A DNA stretch of 64,000 nucleotides from Nannochloropsis oceanica (lineage: Eukaryota; Sar; Eustigmatophyceae; Eustigmatales; Monodopsidaceae), in NCBI GenBank assembly GCA_004519485.1, contig CP038135.1, forward strand, positions 993,001 to 1,057,000, given 5' to 3'. Within the stretch, counting starts at the first letter, position 1. Each line of letters starts with the position of its first letter. This document shows positions 1 to 17,300 of this stretch, piece by piece. The position numbers and the translations under genes are program-made. Under the pieces are notes generated by a model that ran no database searches, was not told the origin of the DNA, and worked only from the letters and a program-made list of their open reading frames with translations.

Positions 1-1137
1 GATGGGGCAGGTGTCCTTGTCGTCATATTTCATTCTTTTCTCGTTTATGTTTCCTCTTCTTGTCTTCTTTCCTCCCACTTCCTCATACACACACTGCTGC
101 TGCTGCTGCTGCTGTTGCCAAATACAAATTTACTTTGAGAGTGACAGAGATGAAGGTCAAAATATGTTTTTCCAATTCAAAATTATTCACCCTTTGTCAC
201 TCTTGCTGCTATCTCTGGTGGTGCAAAAGCTGATGCTGCTGCTGTTATCCTTTTTATTATTTGTGGCTTCAGCTTTTTGACCTGCGAGAGCAATAGCGCG
301 CTCAAAGAAGATAATGTTTTTGTTTTTTAATAAAGAGGAATCATACACACATATGAGGAGGGGGAGTGGGAGAGAGGGAGGGACGGAGGGACGGACTGAG
401 GGAGAGCAATTAAAATAGTGTGTATCTGTCTCTTTCTCTTCCATTTCCCTTGGTCCCCTCCTTCCCTGCTAGAGTTGTTGTTGGTGTTGTTGTTGTTCTT
501 GGTCTCATTAGCATCATTTTCTATTGTGTGCAGCGATTGCTGCTGCTGCTGCTGCTGCTGCTGCGGCGTCTGCGTCTGCTCTCTCAATTATCTATCGCTT
601 TGTCTCTTACGTCTCCCATTAAAAACCTCTCCTTTCCCCATAATTTTCACTGTCCGAAATGGAGAATTTTTCCCTTCCTTTCTTCGTTAAAAGACTTTCA
701 AAATAAACACACACCTGCCCTCTCCTTTCCTCCCTCCCGCCCTCCTTCCAAAAATATTTTCACTTTCTTCCCTCTCTAGAAGGTCACTTCCTCCCCCCTT
801 ACCCGCCCGCTCTGTCTTCTTCCTTTCCGTCCACCCCCATGCGACCTCTCTTCTCGTATCAAAATCATCAAAATCACACATACATGCATACACATCAATT
901 ATTTAAATAGGTAGCGAGGGAGGGAGGAATGGAAGGAGGGTATACACATAGAGAAATAAAATCACCATCATCATTCCTCAAGTTCGGCTCCTCCTTCTCC
1001 TCCCGTTGTCCTCTCCCTCTTCCCTTTCTCATGTCCGCCTTTCGCGAAAGGATGGGAGGACGACTTAGATCTCTTCACATGCCCCTCCTTCCCTCCCTCT
1101 ATCCCTCCCTCCCTCCCCCCTCCCCTCCCTTTCGCCT
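1..1137. other. intergenic, low-complexity
   Basis: No convincing gene. Pyrimidine-rich DNA with short CTG/TGC trinucleotide runs near 94-115, 228-245 and 537-562 and purine tracts near 355-410. Open frames here come from the repeats. Confidence 0.5.
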
Positions 1138-2790
1138 TTATACCTTCGCTGAGGAGGAAGGGAAGGTAAGCGAGGAGGAGGGAGAGGAGGAGGGATAAAA
1201 CGTTATAGCCTCCAGTCCCTTCCCATGACGTGCCCAGGGAGAGGAGGGGGAAGGGTGCGAATGAGGGAGGGAGGGAGGGAAGGAGGGACAGTTTCGATCC
1301 GCGAGGCGCATGTGTCGAAGTTGGTTCAATAGAGCGTCCGCCTGGGCGATCGCGGCGGTGGCGGAGGAGGCAGCGAGGGAGGCAGGGCAGGATGGGAGAA
1401 AGGAATCAACCGTTTCCCTGCTTCTAGTTCCTTGACCTCCGGGTTGGATTAAAGCCACTTGTGGTCGCATTCCCTCCCCCACCTCGTCCCCTCCAACCCT
1501 CCTGTCCTTGCCACCCTCCTCGTCCGCACCTACCAAATTATTGGGTGGACTGGGAAGCCCCAATATCTTAATCTGCCCTTCCTCCTCCTCTTCCTCCTCC
1601 TCTTCCTCCTCTTCTCCCTCCGAAGCTCCTCTGCTGGTCCAGGAAGACGTGGACGACGAGGACGACGAGGATGACGTTGCTTTCAGTGATGTTTGTCGTG
1701 CTGCACTCAGAGTCACAGAATCCAATAGGTCTCTGCGCCCTCGTTCTTCTCTCCCCTCTTCCTCTTCCTCTGCCTTTTCCGGGTCATTGTCCAGAACTGG
1801 CGGGAGACTGCCGTTGAAAGGAGAGGGTGAAGAGGAAGAGGAGGAGGTAGTGGTGGTGGTTGAGAAAGAGGAGGAGGAAGAGGAGTTTGAAAGAGAGCGA
1901 GAGAAGATGGAGAGGGAGGAACACAACGAGGAGGGGGGGGGGAAGGAGGCAGTGGTGGCAGTATGTGTTGGTGTGCCACTGCTGTTGCTGCTGTCGGTAC
2001 TGCTTCTACTGCTCTGGCTCAGGCTGAGGGAGGGAAAATTGATCGTGGGTAATGGAGGCGAGGCAAGGGGAGGAGGTGAGGGGAGGGACGAAGAGGGGTT
2101 GAGTGGGAGGCAGGTGAGGGATGAGGAGCGCCCGAGGCGCCGGAGAACGGCAGCGGAGGAGGACGAAGGGCGGAAAGGAGGAGAGGAAGGGGGGGAGGAG
2201 AGGGGTGTGGAAGAGAGCAGATAAGTCTTTTGGGTTGTGTCTTCTAAGGCGGTGGTGGTGTGGAAAGGGAGGCCGAGCCCTTGGATTTTTATTTGGCGTT
2301 CTTGTTCTTCTTCTTCTTGTTGTAGTTGCTGGTGTTGGTGTTGTGGTATGTTGTTGCATAATGACGGAAGGGGGGCGAAGAAGGTAGAGGAAGGGCACGG
2401 AGAGGTAGAGGAGTCGACAATCATTCGCGTCGCTGTTGTGCTGTTGGTAGGCAATGTCTGTATCAAGAACGCCAGCTCTGCCCGAGCGAAGAGGTCGTCG
2501 CCGTCTTTTCTACTGCCTCTGGTAGCGCTTTTTCCTCCTGCTCCTGCTCTTGACACTGCTGATGCCGCACCTGCATAAACTGATCCTCCACTCAATTGTC
2601 CCCCCAAACTCACACCAGACTCAGAATGGAAGCGTTTGGCCGCATGTGCTTGCATCAGGAATGACGAAGAGGAGGAATAGACGTGTTGCTTGCTGCTTCT
2701 GCCGCTGGCGGCCCTGCTGGTCGAGGTTGCGGCCAAGTCGGGGTAGTCCTCCATTTCCCTTAGGTTTGAGCACGTGCATGAGCGCTTCAT
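1138..2790 (-). CDS. Ser/Glu-rich low-complexity protein, function unknown
   Basis: A single open frame of about 550 codons, read from the ATG at 2790 (begins MKRSCTCSNLREMEDYPDLA) to a TAA at 1138. The frame stays open 33 codons further upstream, but that stretch looks like 5' leader. The product is dominated by Ser, Pro and Glu runs, including an unbroken Glu run near the C-terminal third. The motif QIKI(L/Q)GL occurs twice, and there is one ordinary-looking helix (AIAQADALLNQLRHMRLAD). No catalytic domain, signal peptide or membrane segment is seen. The long open frame and the non-repetitive N-terminus favour a real gene, but an antisense frame of 238 codons shows how repeats can mimic coding. 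It could be a disordered nuclear protein; no function is assigned. Confidence 0.45.
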   Translation of the reverse strand: MKRSCTCSNLREMEDYPDLAATSTSRAASGRSSKQHVYSSSSSFLMQAHAAKRFHSESGVSLGGQLSGGSVYAGAASAVSRAGAGGKSATRGSRKDGDDLFARAELAFLIQTLPTNSTTATRMIVDSSTSPCPSSTFFAPLPSLCNNIPQHQHQQLQQEEEEQERQIKIQGLGLPFHTTTALEDTTQKTYLLSSTPLSSPPSSPPFRPSSSSAAVLRRLGRSSSLTCLPLNPSSSLPSPPPLASPPLPTINFPSLSLSQSSRSSTDSSNSSGTPTHTATTASFPPPSSLCSSLSIFSRSLSNSSSSSSFSTTTTTSSSSSSPSPFNGSLPPVLDNDPEKAEEEEEGREERGRRDLLDSVTLSAARQTSLKATSSSSSSSSTSSWTSRGASEGEEEEEEEEEEEEGQIKILGLPSPPNNLVGADEEGGKDRRVGGDEVGEGMRPQVALIQPGGQGTRSRETVDSFLPSCPASLAASSATAAIAQADALLNQLRHMRLADRNCPSFPPSLPHSHPSPSSPWARHGKGLEAITFYPSSSPSSSLTFPSSSAKV

Positions 2791-3404
2791 GACTATTGGA
2801 CAGTCTGTGTGTCTATTAAGAGAAAGAGGGAGACAGGGAAGCAAGGAGGGTAAGGAAAACGGCGCGTGACAACCTGCTTGAGGTGTCATGTCATGTCATA
2901 CCAACGAGAGCAGGAATCGGAGAGGGAAAAGCAGAGGCAGGCGTCGCGAGACGTACCTGAGAGATACGCGTATTTAGTTTTTGCTGCTATTAGTTTGTGA
3001 TGGTGTGTCCCCGGCGTTTTTATGTCTTCATGGGGGCGTCGATTCTTCGTTTTCGCCTGTGCGTGGGCCGGAGGGGGGTGAGTTCATGAGAAAAGTGGGA
3101 AAGCGACAGTGATGAAAACATGTGACCTCGGCAGGCGAAAGGCAAGCACGCTAGCACTCCCTCGGCATCGAAGACCAGCGTCAAGACGAAGGTGCGACGG
3201 GAAAAGTGAAGGAAGAAAGCGAAAGTCCCACGTGTCTGGCTTCTTTGACATGCGTGCGCCCTTTCGAAACGCAACCAAGTTGAACAAGCGACGACGTCGT
3301 GCCCGACGGGCGGTGATGGCCTGTCGGTCGATGCAACTTGTTAAAGACCAGAGGCACGAAACCCCTTAAGTGCGGTGACTTGTGAAATGAAATGGTATCC
3401 CTCA
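2791..3404. other. intergenic
   Basis: Balanced-composition DNA between two minus-strand coding candidates. No gene recognised; short frames on both strands overlap each other. Confidence 0.4.
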
Positions 3405-3762
3405 TCATACAAGAAAGGTAGTGGTAGTGGGTTTTGAAGCTGGATTACGCCTTGTCAGGGTGTCGGAGGAAGGCTTGATGCCCCCCGATGTCTGCTCCCT
3501 TCTCGCTTGAAGCTGCCTCGCTCGAAGTTGAGGTTGAAGGACATGTACCCGTTTCTTCGGAGCGGATGGCTTCATCTTTCCTTTCTTTCGGTAGGAGTGA
3601 ATTCTGAGGTGCCCGTGCGCCTGACAAGCTCTAACAAACAGTGATAAATGACAATTGTTGCACCAAACGTTTTGTGCACGGTTTACATCGTGGTGTTACC
3701 GTCAAGTCCATCCGATATGGGGAGGTTGGAAACCCGCTTTTACGTCTCTAATTCGACTTACC
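3405..3762 (-). CDS. possible 3' exons of a basic protein, unknown
   Basis: Weak model. A minus-strand exon ending at 3762 has a good donor (GTAAGTCG) and can be joined in phase to an exon at 3603-3405 after the acceptor CTCAG. The second exon encodes a Lys/Arg-rich tail (RIHSYRKKGKMKPSAPKKRV and onward) ending in TGA at 3405-3407. No start codon or domain was found upstream. The support is the phase match and a sensible basic tail; the alternative is chance open frames. Confidence 0.22.
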
Positions 3763-4660
3763 TTATTGGTGCCCTCTTGGTGTCACATGTGGCCGCACAT
3801 ACCCCCGACTCATATCTTTCACCTTGTACGATGAATGAGGAGGGAAAGGAGGGGGAGGAAGAACACTATTTGGGTTAGGGTTGGGGGTTATTATTCCGGC
3901 CTGCAAATGAGTCCTGATGCAACAAGCAAAGAAGGCCAAAGCAAAGCGAGTATCAAGTAGCAGGATAGAGGTTGAAAATCCATGTCATTTCCGCTTGTCC
4001 CCTCGGCAGACAACTTTATCTTTTAGCTACAGAAATACGCAGCTTCAAGCTTTCGTGTAAGCATTGGCTCTACTGCCTCGCAATCCGCTGGCCAACATTT
4101 CCTCCCCATGTCACAGCCATACATCTATCCTCTTGCCCTTCATTCCAAGCTCCTAGAATGTAAATTTCTTTCTGATGGATGATTGCACCGTCAAGGTCGT
4201 TCTTTCCTTTTTCCTTTCTTTCTATTCCTTCATTTTCTCTGTCATCCTTTCATTCATTTTGCCCTTTTCTTTTCGCTTTGTGTCTCCTATTTCTTTAGCT
4301 ATCACCTTGTTCTTTTGATGTACTTTTTAAAGCCAATTTACTTATTCTGTCTTTCTTGCTAATCGCTTTGTTATTTTTATTATTCTTTTGTCCTTTTTAT
4401 GGGAGTGAATGGAGTGCGCACCTTTACCTTTCCAAACGCCCTTCTTTCTTTTCCTTTGTACGAACACATATTCGATGTTTGCTTCTACACCTCCTGCTCC
4501 TGCTCCGGCATCCTTATTTATTTATTTTTCCTTTTCTCTATTCACAAACAATAATGAAAGCTTGAATCGACCATTACGGCAAAGAGTAACACCTCGCTCC
4601 AGGTATTGGACTACGGAAGCGTGTATCATCTCTTCATCTACTTTTCTCGGTTCTCCGCCC
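3763..4660. other. intergenic, T-rich
   Basis: Pyrimidine/T-rich stretch (4180-4560 especially), probably 3' flank of the minus-strand gene that ends at 4661. Nothing else recognised. Confidence 0.4.
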
Positions 4661-4990
4661 CTAAACGTGCATCGGCTTGGCTAGAACTCCCTGTGGACGC
4701 AGGATCCTGCTCTTGTCGTAAATATGTTGCCGCACGTCCCCATTTACCAAGACGTTGCGTTCCACGTCCAGCACAATGGACCTGCCCTGTCGGGGGAAGA
4801 AGTGAAAATAAGGATATGAAGAGAAACCTAAAATGAAAAAGCCAGAAAGTTTTTTGCCCGGCCGCGAGCAATTTCAATGTATTCCGGCAAGGGAACTTCT
4901 TACCCTCGCTCTCCCTCCCCTCCGTACTTCAAAGACGTACCGACGGCAGCCTGAAGAAGACCAGCATGTGTTGGCAAGGGCGTGCTGATA
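4661..4990 (-). CDS. 3' terminal exons of an unrecognised gene
   Basis: The last exon (4786-4661) follows a clear acceptor (TTCTTCCCCCGACAG) and encodes 41 residues with a normal amphipathic composition (GRSIVLDVERNVLVNGDVRQ, then HIYDKSRILRP and so on) before a TAG stop. A short upstream exon at 4990-4941 or 4990-4945 encodes STPLPTHAGLLQAA. The strong-looking donor GTACGTC gives the wrong phase for the last exon, whereas the weaker GTCGGT four bases earlier restores it, so the junction is uncertain. More 5' exons probably lie in 4991-5390, towards the divergent COX17 gene, but I could not define them. No family recognised. Confidence 0.4.
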
Positions 4991-5398
4991 CTATAGGTTG
5001 AATGTTTTAGCTTGATATGTACACTAGAGCGCAATCAGATGCATAAGAACCTGGGAAATGCTGCCTTGGATTTGGGGGAGCGTAAGAGTTGTCACTGAGT
5101 GTGATGTGTTGAGGCTCGGAGTTGTGTGCCCATTCAAGCAGTCCTGCAGACAAGTTACTGCCCAAGAAATGTTTCCGGAAAGTTCCTCTGCCTCTGTGCT
5201 CCCTGTATTGAGAGGCACAAGGTTTTTACGATGTGGATCAATACCAAGGCGCAACAAGTGAGAGCAGGACTCCCCGGAGGCAGGAGGTCAGCCGACGTCC
5301 ACAATCCGCCTGACTCACTTATCACCTCCTCTCCCTACACTCCGTCTTTCCCACCCACGCCCTTCGACAGGCACCACTGCAAACATCTTCACGACGTC

Positions 5399-5943
5399 AT
5401 GGGTGCCAAGTCGACTAAAGCCGTCGAGACGGAACCCCCCAAGTTGGGTAAAAGTGGTAAGAAAATCTGTTGCTCGTGCCCGGAGACCAAAAAGGTATGT
5501 TTCCATGCAATAAGCAGTGCGAGGAGAAGAGGTGAGAATAGTAAAGAGGGCGAAAGCGGATTGAAATCTGTACCTGCAACAATATTTAGTGTGCGCCCTA
5601 TGTCTGCCTCGCTTGGGCGTGTGTAAGTCCAGGGGGTCGCGCGTCCCTGAACTGAAGGGAGTGAGGGAAGCAGGAGCGTCTTGGTGCATAAATGCATTTC
5701 ACGCAGAATGCGATCTTGAACTTTTTTGAGCATTTTGGATAGAAGGCCGTTTGTCTGTACTCTAATATTCACATCACATCCTTCCTTTGTCTCTTAATCC
5801 CTTCTTCCTTTCCTCTTTCCCTCCTCCCTTCCCCCTCCGTGCAGATTCGAGATGAATGCGTGGTGATGTATGGAGAAGGAGCTTGCGCGGCAGTCATCGA
5901 GGCGCACAAGACGTGTCTAAGAGCTGAAGGCTTCAAAATCTAA
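5399..5943 (+). CDS. COX17: COX17 cytochrome c oxidase copper chaperone
   Basis: Two exons, 5399-5494 and 5845-5943, joined by a GTATGT...GTGCAG intron, give 64 residues. The protein has the full Cox17 signature: the CCxC copper site (Cys24, Cys25, Cys27) followed by twin CX9C spacing, with Cys27-x9-Cys37 and Cys46-x9-Cys56, and the conserved ending of the type LRAEGFKI. Cox17 is a soluble protein of the mitochondrial intermembrane space that hands Cu(I) to Sco1 and Cox11 for assembly of the CuA and CuB centres of complex IV; it is imported and oxidised by the Mia40 relay. Length matches the family. The intron falls inside the first CX9C motif. The start is the only ATG giving a compact N-terminus. 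Confidence 0.95.
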
Positions 5944-7712
5944 TGCGTGGAATCGGGAAAGGATTTTGGGAGAGCCGGAGGAAAAGACAATGTTGAGAAG
6001 TGCAGGGCGGGAGGGAGGGAGAGAGAGAGGGTGGGGAAAGATGGACAGTCCGAGTGTCAATAGAGGAGGCCGAAGTCAAGAAAGGAGGGAGGGGGGGTAA
6101 GGGCTGAAAACACATATTTTCATGGACGAAAAAAGGAAAAGAAATTGTCGTCTGCCGCGGCTGGCTGGGCTTGGAATGGGTGGATGAGTCCGTGCCGGCC
6201 TCCCTTTCAACATCAACCGTCTTTCTGGATTGTCCCGTCCTCATCAAAACTAAGCTTAAAAATTTTCCCACTGCTCTCCCTGTTTCCAATCTCCCAACTA
6301 GATTTCTTCTTTTCTTCGTCGTCGTCTTCTTCTTTGTCGTTGTCGTCTCCGCCAAATCAACGTTGTTGTGCACGTCTTCTTCTTTGCCTTCATTGCGTCC
6401 AGTTTCTGCTCCTTCTATTTCATTCTACTTCATCTGCTACTGCTGCTACCGCTGCTGCTGCTACTGCTGCCGCTTTTCCTTTCGATGCTGCCTGTCTGGT
6501 AGACTGAAATTATCATCGTCACCGCCCCCCTGCCCCCTCCCTCCTTACTTTCTCCTCCTTTTCTCCTTCGAATTCTTGATACGCTTTCCCTTTCCATCGT
6601 CTTTCGCCTCCCTCTTCCCTCCTCATCACTCTCTCCCTTCCTCTCTCTCTCTGACCGACTGGACGCATCTCTCTTGCGGTGAGCCTCAGACAAGACTTCT
6701 TGTAATCTCTATGCTTCAACTCGCTTCCCCCCCGCTCTCAATCTTTCACTCGGAAAGCTTTTCTTCCCAGTCCCCCCTTCCCCTTAAAAAAATACATTCA
6801 TTCAAATTCAAATGGTTAAAAGTGATTGATACCAGGTAGGAAGACAAACCATTGATCGAGGAGCCGTTGACGAAGAAATCATTACAGAGTATAACTCTCA
6901 TCAATTCTTGTTTTGTGTAGGGGAAAAGAGGACAATAGAAAATCTAAGTCCTCTCGCCTGCCATCAAGATGGGTTGTAGCTCTCTTTGTCACACACTCAC
7001 ACGCACAGGAATCGTTTAAAATCTCCTTCTCTCTCTTCTTTTTCCCCTCGCTGCTCACTCTCTTTTTTTTGGGCTACATGCCGCTGCCAACGTGCAAAAG
7101 GACATACTTCTACGTACTTCTCCCACCCCCGCCCTCCACCTGACTCTATTAATATCTTTATATTTACTTTTCGACTTCTCTTCCTCTCTCTCTATGAAGT
7201 GGTTCATGGTCGAGAGGTTATATACCTCCCCAGCGTAATCAAGAAGTGCTCTTTATGTTTATATACATGCTTGGAAGGGGTGATCTCCCACCTCTCTTCT
7301 CAGTTACGTCTACGCAACCTGAAACTGAACGCAAAAGTGCTCCCATGAGGACACAAACGCGCTCCCATGAGGACACAAGAGCGCTTTTGTGTGCGCCCCT
7401 CAGTAAAGACACAGCCCGTACTCTTGTCTTTGACCTGAGAGAGGTGCAGTTAAGGGGAATTGGCACGAGCACCGCCACACGCGCGTGCATTCAATCAATT
7501 ATATATTATATTATGTATATGAATTGGGGTGTATATACAGGATATTGAAGGACTTAGAGAGTGGGCGTCTTTGCCCCCCTCCAAATCTCTCCTTCCTCCC
7601 TCCCTTACTATATGTACACGTGTCCCCCCGAGTCCTAACGATGGGAAAATCCGCCTCCTCCACCACCTCCTCCTCCTCCACCTCCTCCTCCTGCTGCTGC
7701 GTCTCTCAAGGC
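5944..7712. other. intergenic, mostly pyrimidine-rich
   Basis: No convincing gene on either strand. Contains CTG/CTC-rich DNA (6300-6640), a 22-bp-period direct repeat near 7339 and AT-rich DNA near 7495-7525. It separates COX17 from the 3' end of the kinase gene. Confidence 0.45.
7339..7378. repeat. two tandem copies of an 18-bp word
   Basis: GCTCCCATGAGGACACAA occurs at 7339-7356 and again at 7361-7378, a 22-bp period, in intergenic DNA. Origin unknown. Confidence 0.8.
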
Positions 7713-13113
<5,401 letters not shown>

Positions 13114-14328
13114 CTTGCTCGGGGCCAGGCCGTGGCGGCGTCGAAGAAGTGGGGAATGGAAAAAGCGGGATTGAATAAGTGGGGTCTGCTGTGGGTGATA
13201 TGACTGCCCTCTGCTCTCCTATGTGGTTGCGGGTTTGGGGGCTGGGGAGGTGTGAGCGAGATGGGCAGGACAGAACAACAGCAGAGCACAGGATATACTG
13301 CCCCACCAGGACAAGGATGTTCCCGTGCGACAAGGACCGGCAAGTCCCCAAATATACACGACCAGGCTTGTCGCAAGGCTTTGAGAGGAATTTAAGGGGT
13401 ACATGTGTAAGGGCAGTGTGTTAACGAGGGCATCGATGCCAAAGGCGTGTCGTGTTGTATGTGCTTGCTCTCATCACGTCCCATGACACTCTGGGGAATG
13501 AGGAGCAGGCCATCTCCCGACGACCTTTGGAGCCGATGCACTACCATAAGTACACATATGTATGAGAAGGCTACAAAAATGGCAATGACAAGGATGTCGC
13601 ATCATAATTGTGGCGCCCCCTGGCTTTTATCTAGCTCCTCTAGGCGAGTTTAGCCTCCTGCCTACGCGCGGTATCTGCGTGATATATTTGCCAGAAGTGC
13701 AGCCACTGCCACAGCTCTATAACAGATCAATGGAATTTAGCGCGCGGTAATGACAAATGTACGGCCTTTCAAAGGTTCATGAGTCTGTGTGTGCTTTACA
13801 CAGTGGCTGAGAGGCAAGAAAGGGGCAGGGCATTTCCAGCTTGTGCGTCGTCTCGTTGCTCGCCGTGGACTCGCTGATTCCGTGTGGGCTGCCGGCTCGG
13901 GACAACAAACTACTTGTTCCGGACCATCACCTTATGGCCCATCAAGCGCTCAAGTGGCCTACCAGGTCGTCCCCGACGGGGTCTTGTCCGAGTGAACGGG
14001 ACGGGAAACACGAACAATTGGTGTCGTCTCTGTTAGGGTCCAGCTTCTCACCAGAACACACGCGAGCGTCGCACTCCAGCCATCGCACTTGCGAGAAAGT
14101 GAGGAAGTGCATAAAAGAGGGATATTTCGCAAACCCCAGCTGGAAGCCAAGAAGCGTATCCATGGCTCCGTGTCGGAGGCTCCAACTTCACACAAATTCA
14201 CACATGAAGGAAAAAACTTTTTTTCTTTTTTTCTCTCAACTTTATTGGTTCTTACTGACAACCTATATCTCCCTCCCTCCCTCCCTCCATCAATCCATCC
14301 ATCCACCCTTTTCTCCCTCCCCTCCCTG
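13114..14328. other. intergenic, upstream of the kinase gene
   Basis: Balanced-composition DNA that should hold the kinase promoter and the 3' flank of the cyclase gene. Short frames on both strands; none looks like a protein. No RNA gene recognised. Confidence 0.4.
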
Positions 14329-17300
14329 TCACCTCCCCTTCTCCTCCACTTCCTTCGCATATCGCCCCAAGGCCCACAACGGGAAGATGTTGCGATACTG
14401 ACTGTATGTAATGCCACAATTGCGGTTAAAGACCCCCGTGATCCCCTCCTGCCCCCAATCCCCATCCTCCTGCTGCTGCGCCATCAGAAACCTCACCCCT
14501 CGCTCCATCGCTTCCTTGTCCTCGCATTTCCCCGCCAGCAGCCCCAGCACCGCCCACGCCGTCTGCACCACCCCTGACCCTCCCTCCCCCAGTGTCTGTC
14601 CCGTCCCCTCTTCCGGGTAGGCTTTGTCGACACAGGACAGATAACTCTCACCCCACCCGCCGTTGGCCCGCTGGTGGGCGAGGAGGAAGCCGAGGGCGCG
14701 TCGGATTGAGGGGGAGGTGGCAGGGTCCTCCCCGGCGGCGATGAGGCCCTACAGGAGGAATGAGTGAGGGGGGGGGAGGAAAGGAGCGATCGAGAGAAGA
14801 GTTACGGATGAGTGGAGAGACAACGACTCTGCTGAAGGGGCAGAACGGATGGAAGGGGGGGGGAGGGAAAGAGGGAGGGAGGGATGGAATAAGGGAGGGA
14901 AGGAACGCACCTCGATGCCGAACCACGTGCCGTAGGTGAAGCAGATGCCCCAGGAGCCGTACCAAGACCCGTCCGGCCGTTGGATGGAACGGATGAAACG
15001 GGCGCCGCTGGCGATGGCGCGCGTGATCTGGGAAGAAGGAGGAAGGGAAGGAGGAAGGAAGGGAGGGACGTCAGAACACACATACCTGTGGTGGTGGTCA
15101 CTTTCCTTCCTTCCCTCCCTCCCTCCCTCCCTCCCTGTTTGCCCTACCTCCTTGCTTCGATGGTTGGGAAACCGTTTGTTGAACTTGTGCATGGCGGTCA
15201 TAACGGCGGAGGTGAGCTCCACATACGAGTAGTCGATCATGATGTCCCCAAATACCTGCAGAGGGGGAGGAGGAGGAAGGGGGGAGGGAGGGAGGGAGGG
15301 AGGGAGGGAGGAAGGATTGGTATGTGGGTGGGTCTAGAAAGAGGACTCTTGTGCCTGCCTGCAGGCCTCGCCCTCCCTCCCGCCCTTCCTCCCTCCCTCC
15401 CATCCCACCTCCGAAGGATTGAGGAGCTCGAACCACCCCCATCCCCGATTATTCTCGTACGTGGCCCATCCCCCGTCGCCGTTCTGGTAGGACAGGAGGA
15501 TATGCATGGCATCTTCGAGGCGGGAGGGAGGGATGAGAGGCACGCCTGGGGAGGGAGGGGGAACACGGGATGAATCTTGTTGCACCACGGATGCGCCTCT
15601 TTTCTTCCCTCTCTTCTTCCCTGCCTCGTTTCCTCCCCCCCTTCCTCCCTCCTCACCTCCCTCCACCACGCAGGGGGCGTCCATCAGGGCCAGCACTCCC
15701 TTCAACCCCTCGGCGGTGCAGTCGGCTATGGGCCATCCATGGGCCGCCGTCGAGAACGGCCAGCCACCTGGGAAGGGAGGGCGGGCGGGAGGTTCAGGAG
15801 GAAGGGAGGGAGGAAGGGAGGGAGGGAGGGAGGGAGGGGAGGGAGGGAGGGGAGGGAGGAAGGAAAGGAGGGGGGAAGGCAAGAGTATACACACCTTTGG
15901 AGATATGTCGGAACCAATAAGAGGCCTCGTCTTCGTCGGCCTTGATCTGAGTGCGGTCTAGGTAGCTGTGAAGGAGGGAGGAAGGGAGGGAGGGAGGGAG
16001 GAACGAAAATCAGGCAACGCCACCTCAGCATCACCACGTACTCCTTGCTCCTCAACCCCTTCCTCCCTCCCTCCCTCCCTACCTACCTACCTACCTACCT
16101 ACCTACCTGTACGCTTTGCGCATGGCTTGGGGGAATGCCTCCACCAAACCGCCGTCAGCCATCGCCTGGACGAGGAAAGAGGTGTCCCAGCACTGGCTCC
16201 CGTTGTAGCCCTGAGGGAGGGAGGGAGGGAGGGAGGGAGGGTAGGGGAGGATATTGCAGAGGGTTGATGCAAAGGCTCAGCGAGTGAATGACTGAGAGTT
16301 CAGGACACTAAAAGCGACCTCCTGGCCTGACTCCCTCTCTCCGTCCCTCCCTCCCTCCCTCCTTCCCTCCCTCACCTGCATCTTCATCCCATCCTCCGCG
16401 AGCCACAAATAGTCATCCAGACGGCCGACGTGGCGCTTGAAGGCCTCGGCCTCCTTCCCGCCCTCGGCAAAAACACAGAGCATGTTGAGCGTCTTGTTCA
16501 CAGGACCTGGAAAAAGAGGGAGGGAGGGGAAGGGTGAAAGGGAGGACCGATCCCTCGGAAGGAAGGAAGGGAGGGAGGGAGGGAGGGAGGGAGGATCGCT
16601 TTCTCGGAGGAAGACAACAAGGGATTGAGGGAGGGATTGAGGGAGGAAAGAAGGAGGGAGGGACACCCACCTATATCGACGTAGTTGGTCTGTTGATCCT
16701 CGGCGTGGATGTAGGCAATGGCAAAATCGGTGCCCTTCTTCCGCAGCCAGAGCCATGGGGCGCGTTCGTAGTACGAGAGGCAGTTCTGGAGAAACTTCAT
16801 GAGGCCCGAGACCTGGAAGGGAGGGAGGGAGGCGGGGAGGGAGGGGGGGGGGGAAGGAGGGGTGAGTCTCGGTTGTTTGCCAGCGACCGGTTACATCACT
16901 CGGTCCTCCCTTCCCTCCCTTCCCTCTCTCCCTTCCCTCCCTCCCTCCCCTCCCTCCCTCCTTCCTCCCTCCTTCCCCTCCCTTCCTCCTTCCCTCCGTC
17001 CCTTCCCTCCGTCCTTCCATCATCCCTTCCATCCCTCCCTCCCTCCCTCCTCCCTTTCCTCCCTCCCTCCCTCCCTCCCTCCTCACGGGATCGTAGACGT
17101 CCAGGTCGCTGCAGGCGTGCCTCTCCCCGTCCCAAGCAATGTCGTGGTAGGGAGTCACGTAGAGCTCGTGGCGGAGGGCCAGGAGGAGGGGGTCGGCCGC
17201 GGCATCGGCGGAGAAGCGGCGGCAGTAGAGGTAGCACATGGGAAGGTACACCTAGAGGAGGGAGGGAGGGAGGGAGGGAGGGAGGGAGGGAGGGAGGGAG

